DNA of 64,000 bases from Rhynchopus sp. YZ270_cl-10 (GCA_964035575.1 OZ037920.1:1054001-1118000), one strand, 5' to 3'; positions 41,560 through 53,500 are shown, numbered from the stretch's first letter. A program made the numbers and translations. Notes: a model not told the origin generated them from the letters alone.

Positions 41560-42530
41560 AGATCCCATGCACCACACGTGTATTCTCCTCCACGACCTTC
41601 CGCATGAAGGTGACTTTGTCCAACAACTCCATGTACTCTTCCCAGAGCGTATATCAGGCAGCGCCCCTTAGTCTACCATGTTGACAGGCAGCGCTGCATC
41701 AGCTCTTATGGAAAACCAAAAGGCATCTCGTATGAGGTGGCGCTGAGAGGGGGGTCATGAACATGTTGGAAAGATCGTCTTTTGTGAACCCCTTCCTCAC
41801 GACGTGTCTTGATCCGCTTCAGAAGGTTGAAGAGTCTTTTGACGCGGTGAATTGGTGCGGCATATGTGCTGTCATAAGCAAGGAAGCAGTCTGAGGAGAA
41901 GGGGGATCTTCAGTTCGTCGTTGGCAAACGATTTTGCGACGTCGTCGCTTTTCAGCTTCTTTCAGCACACCCCGGAGGTCTCGTTTCAGCGCTGTGCATC
42001 GATCCGCACTCTCATGAAGGGAGCCGCAACTTCTACTCCAGTACTGTTCTTCGTGGGGTCATTTCGAGGCTGAAGCAGGGCAGTGCTTGATGAGCGCTTC
42101 GAGCTTTTTTTTCTGCTCTGCAGATGTCAGTTGCATCAGTCAACTTCATCCGGCAAAGCTCTTCACGACTTCCCCCTCCGTGGATCAATACTACCGAACG
42201 CATTCAGGGTTTTTTGACATGCCAGTGATGCGTCGATCTCCTTCGCCAAGACATTGATGTGTGTTTTTGCCTATTCTCTCGTGACACTCCAACATCTCTC
42301 CTGTGAGCGACCCAGTCTTCTTCGTTAGCCACAAATACCCCTCTTGCACCTTCGGTCATGCGGATGTGCGCGTTGTTGTACTCGCGGGCGGGGTTGTCTC
42401 TCAAAGTCTTCAATTTTTCTACATAGAACAGCTTGAAGGTGGTCACGTGGCCGAAGAAGGACTGGGGGTTTTGCAAATCATGGGGAAACTGCTTCCTGGG
42501 GAAGATGGCAGCGAGTAAAAAGAGGGAGAA
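41560..42530 (-). pseudogene. Decayed minus-strand gene, family unknown
   Basis: On the minus strand, protein-like text appears in more than one frame across about 1 kb. The longest piece (42204-42476 and its open upstream frame) includes NPQSFFGHVTTFKLFYVEKL and MTEGARGVFVANEEDWVAHR. The base composition is that of coding DNA here, unlike the AT-rich flanks. It is interrupted several times and is not functional as read. I do not recognise the family; a gene captured with an old mobile or virus-like element is possible. It is the only minus-strand gene-like signal in the window. Confidence 0.5.
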
Positions 42531-42653
42531 GGTGTGTTTGATGTGTCGCTGAAGCTGATGTAACGGTGTTTGGTGGCATTCATTTTTGTGTTTGAATCGT
42601 AAGAACCCACACCCCGAGCGGGGTTGACGCCACTCTCTCGTGGCTAGAAGGGG

Positions 42654-42699
42654 CGTTAATAAAAAGACTGTTTTCCTCCCCTTTGTTATTTTTGTGCTC
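42654..42699 (+). promoter_or_regulatory. Conserved promoter-like block, ankyrin copy 2
   Basis: CGTTAATAAAAAGACTGTTT then TCCTCCCCTTTGTTATTTTTGTGCT, about 140-185 bp before the MLKG start. The same block precedes copy 3, although the DNA between block and gene has diverged. TTAATAAAAAG is TATA-like. The role is inferred. Confidence 0.5.
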
Positions 42700-42838
42700 G
42701 TTTAATACTGTCCTCCCTCTCATGCTCAGTGAGATATCCCCCACGTACCGTACACCACACACCACACACCTGAATAGGAAACTGATTACACATCCCCACC
42801 CTTTCTCTTCTGCGTCTATATCCAAAAGAGGTCTTGTT

Positions 42839-44269
42839 ATGTTGAAGGGTTTTTCTGTGAGATTGTTGCGCGACAGAAGGATGATTCGGTTCGGTCGACG
42901 CTGGAACACCACACATGTGGCGAGTGAAGTGCCTGCAGCACATCATGGACACACCGAGACTGTGCGCAATGTTGCGGGTTTGCCAGAGGTGGACGTGAAG
43001 CACGCAGATGAGAACGGGATGACTGCGTTGCACTGGGAAGCAAAGAGAGGTTGTCCTGATGTGGTGCAGACGCTCGTTGATGCAGGGGCAGACATCGAGG
43101 CAAGGAACAGCTTGGGTCGTTCGCCTCTGCTTGTGGCTTGTGAGAACGGTAATATCGCAAAGGTGAAGATGTTGGTCGAAGCAGGTGCGGATGTAAGTGC
43201 CACAGACGATAAAGGTGACACGTGTCTTGCCATCGCGTCACATCATGGGCACACCGAGACCGTGCGCTATCTTGTGGGCTTGAAGGATGTGGACGTGAAT
43301 AGCGAAGATGATAAAGACGTAACTGCGTTGCACAAAGCGGTGGACGGAGGACACCCAGAAGTGATGCAGGTGCTCATTGATGCAGGGGCAGACGTCGATG
43401 CAAAGAACGACAAAGGGTGGTCGCCTCTGCACTTGGCTGGCAAGAGGGGGAATATAGCAATTGTGAAGATGTTGGTCGAAGCAGGTGCGGATATAAGTGC
43501 CAGAAACCACTACGCTGACACGTGCCTTACCATGGCGGCATTTCATGGGCACATCAATATTGTGCGCCATCTTGTAGACTTGAAGGATGTGGACGTGATT
43601 TCCGCAGATGAGTACAACTTGACTGCGTTGCACAGAGCGGTGTCCGGAAAACACGTCAATATAGTGCAGGTGCTCATTGATGCAGGGGCAGACATTAACG
43701 AAAAGGACAACTGGGGACGTTCGCCTCTGCACTTGGCTAGCAGGGAGAGGAACATGGCAATTGTGAAGATGTTAGTCGAAGCAGGAGCGGACGTAAGTGC
43801 CACAGACAAAGAAGGTGACACGTGTGAAGGTGACACGTGTCTTGTCCTTGCACAAATTTTTCGAGACACCGAGATTGTGCACTATCTTGAGAACTTGCCG
43901 AAAGTGGACGTCAAGGGAACTAATAAGTTGTGCAACACTGCACTGGAAGCAGCGCCAGAGCAGTGCAATGCGATGAAGGAGGAAATAAAAGCACTGCAGG
44001 AAATGCTGAAGAGTGTCATGGACCAGCAGAAGGAGATGTTGGAGGCACAGAAGGGTGTGCAGGGGCCGACACAGCACACGGCACCGGTGTCGGAGCAGCC
44101 GCAACAAGGCGGCATGGCAGAGCTCCGAGCGGTGTGTGCTGAGATGAGGGAGACAGTGAGGCAGTGCAGCGAGCACAACACGAAGTTGGCAGAGAAGAGT
44201 AAGCGACTTGCGGAGGAGATCGAAAGTCTGGACAAGACACAACGCAAAGATGAAGGCAAAGGACTGTGA
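42839..44269 (+). CDS. Ankyrin-repeat protein with C-terminal coiled coil, copy 2
   Basis: 476 residues from MLKGFSVRLLRDRRM; the frame extends back to 42683, but identity with the other copies makes this Met the best start. A basic N-terminus (RLLRDRRMIRFGRRW) precedes about nine ankyrin repeats of three alternating types. The first begins TALH and ends LIDAGADVDAK, the second begins SPLH/SPLL and ends LVEAGADVSA, and the third begins DTCL and ends LVGLKDVDV. Together they form a roughly 100-residue supermodule repeated three times. The tail has two predicted coiled coils (MKEEIKALQEMLKSVMDQQK and a segment ending AEKSKRLAEEIESL) around a Gln/Pro linker. Ankyrin stacks mediate protein binding; the partner is unknown. 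Relative to copy 3 it has a 15-bp tandem duplication giving EGDTC twice. The gene looks intact. Confidence 0.85.
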   Translation: MLKGFSVRLLRDRRMIRFGRRWNTTHVASEVPAAHHGHTETVRNVAGLPEVDVKHADENGMTALHWEAKRGCPDVVQTLVDAGADIEARNSLGRSPLLVACENGNIAKVKMLVEAGADVSATDDKGDTCLAIASHHGHTETVRYLVGLKDVDVNSEDDKDVTALHKAVDGGHPEVMQVLIDAGADVDAKNDKGWSPLHLAGKRGNIAIVKMLVEAGADISARNHYADTCLTMAAFHGHINIVRHLVDLKDVDVISADEYNLTALHRAVSGKHVNIVQVLIDAGADINEKDNWGRSPLHLASRERNMAIVKMLVEAGADVSATDKEGDTCEGDTCLVLAQIFRDTEIVHYLENLPKVDVKGTNKLCNTALEAAPEQCNAMKEEIKALQEMLKSVMDQQKEMLEAQKGVQGPTQHTAPVSEQPQQGGMAELRAVCAEMRETVRQCSEHNTKLAEKSKRLAEEIESLDKTQRKDEGKGL

Positions 44270-45103
44270 GAGCACGGAGGAGGATAAGTGCGTGGATCAG
44301 ACGACGACAGGGTCGTGTTGTTCACCTCAAAGTCAAACACTTTTCATTTTTTTTATATTTGCTCGAAAGTCAAATGTACACACGTACAGGGTCATGTGTA
44401 TCAGTTGCTTCCACGAAAAGTAACCCACAATAACCCTGTCCTTCTGATAAGCGCGATAACATGGCTGAATCCTGGTCAAGGAGCGGACAGCAGAAGCCAG
44501 AAAATCAACATTTTTATCCCTCCATTTTCTTATTCCCCACAAAGCAGCGTATACTCAGGAAAGTTAAAAGCAATCTTGCTTGTCCTTATCGTTTGCAGCC
44601 AACACCAAACAAAGATGCTTTGTTCTGCATAAGAACATATGGCCAAAGCAGTACAGAGAGAACCCACCATATTCTAACCAAGCTGTTTCATTAACCCACC
44701 CCACCCCTCGTTGATACTCCCTCCCCTACACCGCATAAATGCTTTACACACACCTTGGGGCCATATTCTGCACAAGAATCACCCCTATTAGTTATCAAAC
44801 ACACACACACACACCTCTTAAATGGGCAGCAGTCCTCGGACAGGTGAGTGGCGACACCTCCCTTGCGAGCTATCTAAGCACAAGCAGAAGTCACGCCAAG
44901 GCTCTGCGACTGATATGAGTGTAACATGTTTACTTGTCTTTTCGACTCTCCCTTCTTCCTCTCTTCGACCTCGGTTCTCCTACCTCACAGCTGTCTTTTT
45001 GTCAAACGCTTTTGTGTCTCAACCTTTCTTACAACGCTTTGTGCGCACTGTCCATGAGCCACACTAAGTGGGCCAGACTGTCCTCTCCCTATATTTATAT
45101 AAG
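44270..45103. other. Ankyrin copy 2 downstream region
   Basis: 44355-44595 recurs exactly or nearly so at 63384-63624. At 44822 a short frame (MGSSPRT) runs into CAG|GTGAGT (donor at 44844), and CTCACAG at 44990 could be its acceptor. A diverged copy of this arrangement lies at 45648-45787. Confidence 0.5.
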
Positions 45104-45142
45104 GTGACTAAGCACGCAAGGCTTAGGGTCATCATGTAAACT
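45104..45142 (+). repeat. HPE copy 13
   Basis: GGTGACTAAGCACGCAAGGC then TTAGGGTCATCATGTAAAC. Perfect CTAAGC/GCTTAG stem with a changed loop; T-rich tract after. Confidence 0.8.
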
Positions 45143-45162
45143 CTTCTTATTTTTGTACACAA

Positions 45163-45370
45163 ACATACGCGTACGGTTTGTAAGGAAATAATACAGACCG
45201 AAGTGATTGGGCTATTTCGGATTGAATGATTGGAATAGTGTCTGTGTGTTCGGAAGTAATTACTGTCTCTTTTCTGTCGTTTTCAACGTTCATTGTTTGC
45301 CTTTCATTGTCCTTTGCTTGTGCTCCCGACTCCAGTTCAATTAATACTCACAGAGGGGGCTAAAAATACA
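45163..45370 (-). repeat. Dispersed repeat module C, copy 2 (inverted)
   Basis: The reverse complement aligns with 9838-10075. There are no inverted ends here, so it is a fragment or an insertion lacking the TIR shell. Confidence 0.75.
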
Positions 45371-45647
45371 ATTAGTGTTTCTCGTTTAGGGAAGGTAAAG
45401 AGGAACAGGGCGATGTGTAAGTTTTATTATTGTGAGATGTGAGTTATTGTTCATGAATTTTATCAGAAAGTTGTAAAGTGTGAAATATTCTTACCTTTGT
45501 GGAGTGCATGGGAAATGGTCGTATCAGTGGTGCAAGGCAACAAGACAGTGATTCAACCCCCACCACACACACCACACCACACACCTTCCCCTCCCATCCC
45601 ATCCCCTCCACCGCATGTACATTACACCACACGCACTCATAAGGACA

Positions 45648-45787
45648 GCTGTCCTCGGACAGGTGAGTAGCGACACCCCCTAACACACTGGAAGCAGAAG
45701 CCTCGTCCTCAGGCTCTGCGACGGGCCAGTGTCATAACCTTTACACATTGTATGTTCAGTTCTCCCTCTCATTTGTTTGCCTCACAG
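45648..45787 (+). repeat. Diverged copy of 44822-44990 with GT...AG boundaries
   Basis: Shares CCTCGGACAGGTGAGT, GCGACACC and GGCTCTGCGAC with 44822-44925. Donor CAG|GTGAGT at 45663 and CTCACAG at 45787 could define a 125-nt 5'-UTR intron of ankyrin copy 3. The donor differs from the GTATG type in UPF1. Confidence 0.5.
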
Positions 45788-45931
45788 TCAAAAACCCACT
45801 TCAACCCTTTTTGTTTTTGTATTATTACACTCCTTTCGCGCTTTCCTCTCCTTTAATGTATCCCACCACACACACACTTGCTCCCCTATTTTCAACCATC
45901 GTGTGTTTTCCTCATCGAGATTGCGATTGAC

Positions 45932-45977
45932 GTTAATAAAAAGACTGTTTTCCTCCCCTTTGTTACTTTTGTGCTGA
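45932..45977 (+). promoter_or_regulatory. Conserved promoter-like block, ankyrin copy 3
   Basis: Same CGTTAATAAAAAGACTGTTT block as at 42654, about 95-140 bp before the MLKG start. Confidence 0.5.
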
Positions 45978-46072
45978 ATACTTTCATAAACACAAACGTA
46001 CACCTCAATAGGAAACTGATCACACATCCCCACCCTTTCTCTTCTGCGTCTATATCCAAAAGAGGTCTTGTT

Positions 46073-47488
46073 ATGTTGAAGGGTTTTTCTGTGAGATTGT
46101 TGCGCGACAGAAGGATGATTCGGTTCGGTCGACGCTGGAACACCACACATGTGGCGAGTGAAGTGCCTGCAGCACATCATGGACACACCGAGACTGTGCG
46201 CAATGTTGCGGGTTTGCCAGAGGTGGACGTGAAGCACGCAGATGAGAACGGGATGACTGCGTTGCACTGGGAAGCAAAGAGAGGCTGTCCTGATGTGGTG
46301 CAGACGCTCGTTGATGCAGGGGCAGACATCGAGGCAAGGAACAGCTTGGGTCGTTCGCCTCTGCTTGTGGCTTGTGAGAACGGTAATATCGCAAAGGTGA
46401 AGATGTTGGTCGAAGCAGGTGCGGATGTAAGTGCCACAGACGATAAAGGTGACACGTGTCTTGCCATCGCGTCACATCATGGGCACACCGAGACCGTGCG
46501 CTATCTTGTGGGCTTGAAGGATGTGGACGTGAATAGCGAAGATGATAAAGACGTAACTGCGTTGCACAAAGCGGTGGACGGAGGACACCCAGAAGTGATG
46601 CAGGTGCTCATTGATGCAGGGGCAGACGTCGATGCAAAGAACGACAAAGGGTGGTCGCCTCTGCACTTGGCTGGCAAGAGGGGGAATATAGCAATTGTGA
46701 AGATGTTGGTCGAAGCAGGTGCGGATATAAGTGCCAGAAACCACTACGCTGACACGTGCCTTACCATGGCGGCATTTCATGGGCACATCAATATTGTGCG
46801 CCATCTTGTAGACTTGAAGGATGTGGACGTGATTTCCGCAGATGAGTACAACTTGACTGCGTTGCACAGAGCGGTGTCCGGAAAACACGTCAATATAGTG
46901 CAGGTGCTCATTGATGCAGGGGCAGACATTAACGAAAAGGACAACTGGGGACGTTCGCCTCTGCACTTGGCTAGCAGGGAGAGGAACATGGCAATTGTGA
47001 AGATGTTAGTCGAAGCAGGAGCGGACGTAAGTGCCACAGACAAAGAAGGTGACACGTGTCTTGTCCTTGCACAAATTTTTCGAGACACCGAGATTGTGCA
47101 CTATCTTGAGAACTTGCCGAAAGTGGACGTCAAGGGAACTAATAAGTTGTGCAACACTGCACTGGAAGCAGCGCCAGAGCAGTGCAATGCGATGAAGGAG
47201 GAAATAAAAGCACTGCAGGAAATGCTGAAGAGTGTCATGGACCAGCAGAAGGAGATGTTGGAGGCACAGAAGGGTGTGCAGGGGCCGACACAGCACACGG
47301 CACCGGTGTCGGAGCAGCCGCAACAAGGCGGCATGGCAGAGCTCCGAGCGGTGTGTGCTGAGATGAGGGAGACAGTGAGGCAGTGCAGCGAGCACAACAC
47401 GAAGTTGGCAGAGAAGAGTAAGCGACTTGCGGAGGAGATCGAAAGTCTGGACAAGACACAACGCAAAGATGAAGGCAAAGGACTGTGA
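46073..47488 (+). CDS. Ankyrin-repeat protein with C-terminal coiled coil, copy 3
   Basis: 471 residues, nearly identical at DNA level to copy 2 from about 46005 to 47572. I see only a few substitutions (for example GAGGCTGTCC for GAGGTTGTCC) and no 15-bp duplication. Architecture is as in copy 2: basic N-terminus, nine ankyrin repeats in three-repeat supermodules, coiled-coil tail ending TQRKDEGKGL. Near-identity in coding and flanking DNA means very recent duplication or gene conversion. The upstream DNA differs from copy 2 before about 46005, apart from the promoter-like block. The 3' flank matches copy 2 up to the T run at 47567-47573, where the satellite array begins. Confidence 0.85.
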   Translation: MLKGFSVRLLRDRRMIRFGRRWNTTHVASEVPAAHHGHTETVRNVAGLPEVDVKHADENGMTALHWEAKRGCPDVVQTLVDAGADIEARNSLGRSPLLVACENGNIAKVKMLVEAGADVSATDDKGDTCLAIASHHGHTETVRYLVGLKDVDVNSEDDKDVTALHKAVDGGHPEVMQVLIDAGADVDAKNDKGWSPLHLAGKRGNIAIVKMLVEAGADISARNHYADTCLTMAAFHGHINIVRHLVDLKDVDVISADEYNLTALHRAVSGKHVNIVQVLIDAGADINEKDNWGRSPLHLASRERNMAIVKMLVEAGADVSATDKEGDTCLVLAQIFRDTEIVHYLENLPKVDVKGTNKLCNTALEAAPEQCNAMKEEIKALQEMLKSVMDQQKEMLEAQKGVQGPTQHTAPVSEQPQQGGMAELRAVCAEMRETVRQCSEHNTKLAEKSKRLAEEIESLDKTQRKDEGKGL

Positions 47489-47573
47489 GAGCACGGAGGA
47501 GGATAAGTGCGTGGATCAGACGACGACAGGGTCGTGTTGTTCACCTCAAAGTCAAACACTTTTCATTTTTTTT

Positions 47574-50500
47574 AGTATGTTTTTCACTTTTCTATTTTTT
47601 ACTTTTATTTTATTTCTCTTTCTTGTGTGTTTGCTGAGGTTTTCTATCTGATACACAGACAGGATGTGTTGGTATTTGTTTGGATTGGTAGCAATTATTG
47701 CACGGAATACTTTACGTATACACGGCAGCCATCAAGACCAAGACTCTTTAGGTTACTCTTCCTCCTGGTGATCAGACATTACATCCAGTAAGGACAGAGA
47801 AAGGAATAAGAAAAAAGAAAAAAAAAACTTTTGTATTTTGTGTATTCCCGAAACAAAAAACTGAAGTAGAAGGTACCAAATGTTCACACGAACATCGGTT
47901 TCACGATATTCACCCACCATTTAAAGGGAAATCACTGAAGATGTCCACCCTTTTGAATACAACTGTATGATTCTTAGGACTGAAACAGGGTTAATATCAG
48001 AAACCAATCTACTGAAGTTTCAACTTGTGCACGAAGCATTTTACTTTTCTTTTCTACGTTTTGCAAAACACACAACATAAAAAGAAAGATGGGACCATTT
48101 TTGTTGATCCCTCACCATATACTATCAATTTATTGATTGCATATGATGAAAATACTTTTTATTTACAAGTGCCTCCAGACATGCTGTGAAAAACTGAGCC
48201 TCGCTTAGAGTATGTTGCGGAATGGTCTCTAGTACATTAGCCCTAAAAAGCTAAACACATAGTGCAAACTAGTTTATATTTATAGATATATTCTACTGCT
48301 GCACTATGCTTTGTTTACTCATAATTACAAAGGAGTTAACAGAAAGTCGAAGCACACAATACAGCTGTCCTGTGAACTTCGCACTACACCCCACCCCCTC
48401 CCTACCTCTTTGAAACAGTCAAAAAAGAAATCAAAATTAAAAAAAAAAAAAAAAAAAAAAAAACAGCAGAAAAAGAGACCAAAAAAAAAATGATATAATA
48501 ACAAGGGAGAGCAAGTAGGTTATTTAAAGTAGGTTGACGACACCGAAACCCCAATAAAAAAAATGTGTCCGTTTATGGTGTCAACGTTAAAGACTACCAG
48601 AAGCAGCTCAGTGCATTCTGAAAAAAATAAGCGAGCGATTCTAGGCTATATATGTTCATGAAGCCAATGAATCTAGATAAAGGTCCTATTTCAAAGAATT
48701 CCCACAAACAAACACCACTTTTATTTTTACTTTTTTTCAACAAACCAAATAAAAAGAAAAAAAAACTCTTTTTCACCACTGGAAGGGACTAGACCTCGTA
48801 CTTGACCCTTTCAGTGAGACGTCAGACCAATGTATTACATTGCCACACCCTGGGTAAGCTGTGCAGTCTGTAGGCCTACTACAAAAACCGCAAAACTTTG
48901 GAAAAAAAAAAGAACGAAGATAATAGGTATATCGCAGTAGTAATTTGGTCGTGGTTTACCAATGGTAATGTCCACGACGCAGTTTATATGGTTGTACTCA
49001 ACGCGTACTATGTCACTAGTGATGAGTATTTTTCTCGCAGGAGCGATTTGGTCTTGGTGGGCATCTTAGCTTTCCCATTTTTAAAGGGACAATAGCCTTG
49101 AGACTAAGACTCCAGGACACATATTAAATTGTTTGCAATGCACGTTTTGCTATCTCTTTGTACTACTCTAGTCTTTGTGTAGGTGTTTCAATACAATGGA
49201 CAATGGATGATTAAACTGGTTTTAATCATTGCTTGGACGGCGAACTACTAAGTCCAGAAAATTCAGTATGTTTTTCACTTTTCTATTTTTTACTTTTATT
49301 TTATTTCTCTTTCTTGTGTGTTTGCTGAGGTTTTCTATCTGATACACAGACAGGATGTGTTGGTATTTGTTTGGATTGGTAGCAATTATTGCACGGAATA
49401 CTTTACGTATACACGGCAGCCATCAAGACCAAGACTCTTTAGGTTACTCTTCCTCCTGGTGATCAGACATTACATCCAGTAAGGACAGAGAAAGGAATAA
49501 GAAAAAAGAAAAAAAAAACTTTTGTATTTTGTGTATTCCCGAAACAAAAAACTGAAGTAGAAGGTACCAAATGTTCACACGAACATCGGTTTCACGATAT
49601 TCACCCACCATTTAAAGGGAAATCACTGAAGATGTCCACCCTTTTGAATACAACTGTATGATTCTTAGGACTGAAACAGGGTTAATATCAGAAACCAATC
49701 TACTGAAGTTTCAACTTGTGCACGAAGCATTTTACTTTTCTTTTCTACGTTTTGCAAAACACACAACATAAAAAGAAAGATGGGACCATTTTTGTTGATC
49801 CCTCACCATATACTATCAATTTATTGATTGCATATGATGAAAATACTTTTTATTTACAAGTGCCTCCAGACATGCTGTGAAAAACTGAGCCTCGCTTAGA
49901 GTATGTTGCGGAATGGTCTCTAGTACATTAGCCCTAAAAAGCTAAACACATAGTGCAAACTAGTTTATATTTATAGATATATTCTACTGCTGCACTATGC
50001 TTTGTTTACTCATAATTACAAAGGAGTTAACAGAAAGTCGAAGCACACAATACAGCTGTCCTGTGAACTTCGCACTACACCCCACCCCCTCCCTACCTCT
50101 TTGAAACAGTCAAAAAAGAAATCAAAATTAAAAAAAAAAAAAAAAAAAAAAAAACAGCAGAAAAAGAGACCAAAAAAAAAATGATATAATAACAAGGGAG
50201 AGCAAGTAGGTTATTTAAAGTAGGTTGACGACACCGAAACCCCAATAAAAAAAATGTGTCCGTTTATGGTGTCAACGTTAAAGACTACCAGAAGCAGCTC
50301 AGTGCATTCTGAAAAAAATAAGCGAGCGATTCTAGGCTATATATGTTCATGAAGCCAATGAATCTAGATAAAGGTCCTATTTCAAAGAATTCCCACAAAC
50401 AAACACCACTTTTATTTTTACTTTTTTTCAACAAACCAAATAAAAAGAAAAAAAAACTCTTTTTCACCACTGGAAGGGACTAGACCTCGTACTTGACCCT

Positions 50501-53500
50501 TTCAGTGAGACGTCAGACCAATGTATTACATTGCCACACCCTGGGTAAGCTGTGCAGTCTGTAGGCCTACTACAAAAACCGCAAAACTTTGGAAAAAAAA
50601 AAGAACGAAGATAATAGGTATATCGCAGTAGTAATTTGGTCGTGGTTTACCAATGGTAATGTCCACGACGCAGTTTATATGGTTGTACTCAACGCGTACT
50701 ATGTCACTAGTGATGAGTATTTTTCTCGCAGGAGCGATTTGGTCTTGGTGGGCATCTTAGCTTTCCCATTTTTAAAGGGACAATAGCCTTGAGACTAAGA
50801 CTCCAGGACACATATTAAATTGTTTGCAATGCACGTTTTGCTATCTCTTTGTACTACTCTAGTCTTTGTGTAGGTGTTTCAATACAATGGACAATGGATG
50901 ATTAAACTGGTTTTAATCATTGCTTGGACGGCGAACTACTAAGTCCAGAAAATTCAGTATGTTTTTCACTTTTCTATTTTTTACTTTTATTTTATTTCTC
51001 TTTCTTGTGTGTTTGCTGAGGTTTTCTATCTGATACACAGACAGGATGTGTTGGTATTTGTTTGGATTGGTAGCAATTATTGCACGGAATACTTTACGTA
51101 TACACGGCAGCCATCAAGACCAAGACTCTTTAGGTTACTCTTCCTCCTGGTGATCAGACATTACATCCAGTAAGGACAGAGAAAGGAATAAGAAAAAAGA
51201 AAAAAAAAACTTTTGTATTTTGTGTATTCCCGAAACAAAAAACTGAAGTAGAAGGTACCAAATGTTCACACGAACATCGGTTTCACGATATTCACCCACC
51301 ATTTAAAGGGAAATCACTGAAGATGTCCACCCTTTTGAATACAACTGTATGATTCTTAGGACTGAAACAGGGTTAATATCAGAAACCAATCTACTGAAGT
51401 TTCAACTTGTGCACGAAGCATTTTACTTTTCTTTTCTACGTTTTGCAAAACACACAACATAAAAAGAAAGATGGGACCATTTTTGTTGATCCCTCACCAT
51501 ATACTATCAATTTATTGATTGCATATGATGAAAATACTTTTTATTTACAAGTGCCTCCAGACATGCTGTGAAAAACTGAGCCTCGCTTAGAGTATGTTGC
51601 GGAATGGTCTCTAGTACATTAGCCCTAAAAAGCTAAACACATAGTGCAAACTAGTTTATATTTATAGATATATTCTACTGCTGCACTATGCTTTGTTTAC
51701 TCATAATTACAAAGGAGTTAACAGAAAGTCGAAGCACACAATACAGCTGTCCTGTGAACTTCGCACTACACCCCACCCCCTCCCTACCTCTTTGAAACAG
51801 TCAAAAAAGAAATCAAAATTAAAAAAAAAAAAAAAAAAAAAAAAACAGCAGAAAAAGAGACCAAAAAAAAAATGATATAATAACAAGGGAGAGCAAGTAG
51901 GTTATTTAAAGTAGGTTGACGACACCGAAACCCCAATAAAAAAAATGTGTCCGTTTATGGTGTCAACGTTAAAGACTACCAGAAGCAGCTCAGTGCATTC
52001 TGAAAAAAATAAGCGAGCGATTCTAGGCTATATATGTTCATGAAGCCAATGAATCTAGATAAAGGTCCTATTTCAAAGAATTCCCACAAACAAACACCAC
52101 TTTTATTTTTACTTTTTTTCAACAAACCAAATAAAAAGAAAAAAAAACTCTTTTTCACCACTGGAAGGGACTAGACCTCGTACTTGACCCTTTCAGTGAG
52201 ACGTCAGACCAATGTATTACATTGCCACACCCTGGGTAAGCTGTGCAGTCTGTAGGCCTACTACAAAAACCGCAAAACTTTGGAAAAAAAAAAGAACGAA
52301 GATAATAGGTATATCGCAGTAGTAATTTGGTCGTGGTTTACCAATGGTAATGTCCACGACGCAGTTTATATGGTTGTACTCAACGCGTACTATGTCACTA
52401 GTGATGAGTATTTTTCTCGCAGGAGCGATTTGGTCTTGGTGGGCATCTTAGCTTTCCCATTTTTAAAGGGACAATAGCCTTGAGACTAAGACTCCAGGAC
52501 ACATATTAAATTGTTTGCAATGCACGTTTTGCTATCTCTTTGTACTACTCTAGTCTTTGTGTAGGTGTTTCAATACAATGGACAATGGATGATTAAACTG
52601 GTTTTAATCATTGCTTGGACGGCGAACTACTAAGTCCAGAAAATTCAGTATGTTTTTCACTTTTCTATTTTTTACTTTTATTTTATTTCTCTTTCTTGTG
52701 TGTTTGCTGAGGTTTTCTATCTGATACACAGACAGGATGTGTTGGTATTTGTTTGGATTGGTAGCAATTATTGCACGGAATACTTTACGTATACACGGCA
52801 GCCATCAAGACCAAGACTCTTTAGGTTACTCTTCCTCCTGGTGATCAGACATTACATCCAGTAAGGACAGAGAAAGGAATAAGAAAAAAGAAAAAAAAAA
52901 CTTTTGTATTTTGTGTATTCCCGAAACAAAAAACTGAAGTAGAAGGTACCAAATGTTCACACGAACATCGGTTTCACGATATTCACCCACCATTTAAAGG
53001 GAAATCACTGAAGATGTCCACCCTTTTGAATACAACTGTATGATTCTTAGGACTGAAACAGGGTTAATATCAGAAACCAATCTACTGAAGTTTCAACTTG
53101 TGCACGAAGCATTTTACTTTTCTTTTCTACGTTTTGCAAAACACACAACATAAAAAGAAAGATGGGACCATTTTTGTTGATCCCTCACCATATACTATCA
53201 ATTTATTGATTGCATATGATGAAAATACTTTTTATTTACAAGTGCCTCCAGACATGCTGTGAAAAACTGAGCCTCGCTTAGAGTATGTTGCGGAATGGTC
53301 TCTAGTACATTAGCCCTAAAAAGCTAAACACATAGTGCAAACTAGTTTATATTTATAGATATATTCTACTGCTGCACTATGCTTTGTTTACTCATAATTA
53401 CAAAGGAGTTAACAGAAAGTCGAAGCACACAATACAGCTGTCCTGTGAACTTCGCACTACACCCCACCCCCTCCCTACCTCTTTGAAACAGTCAAAAAAG

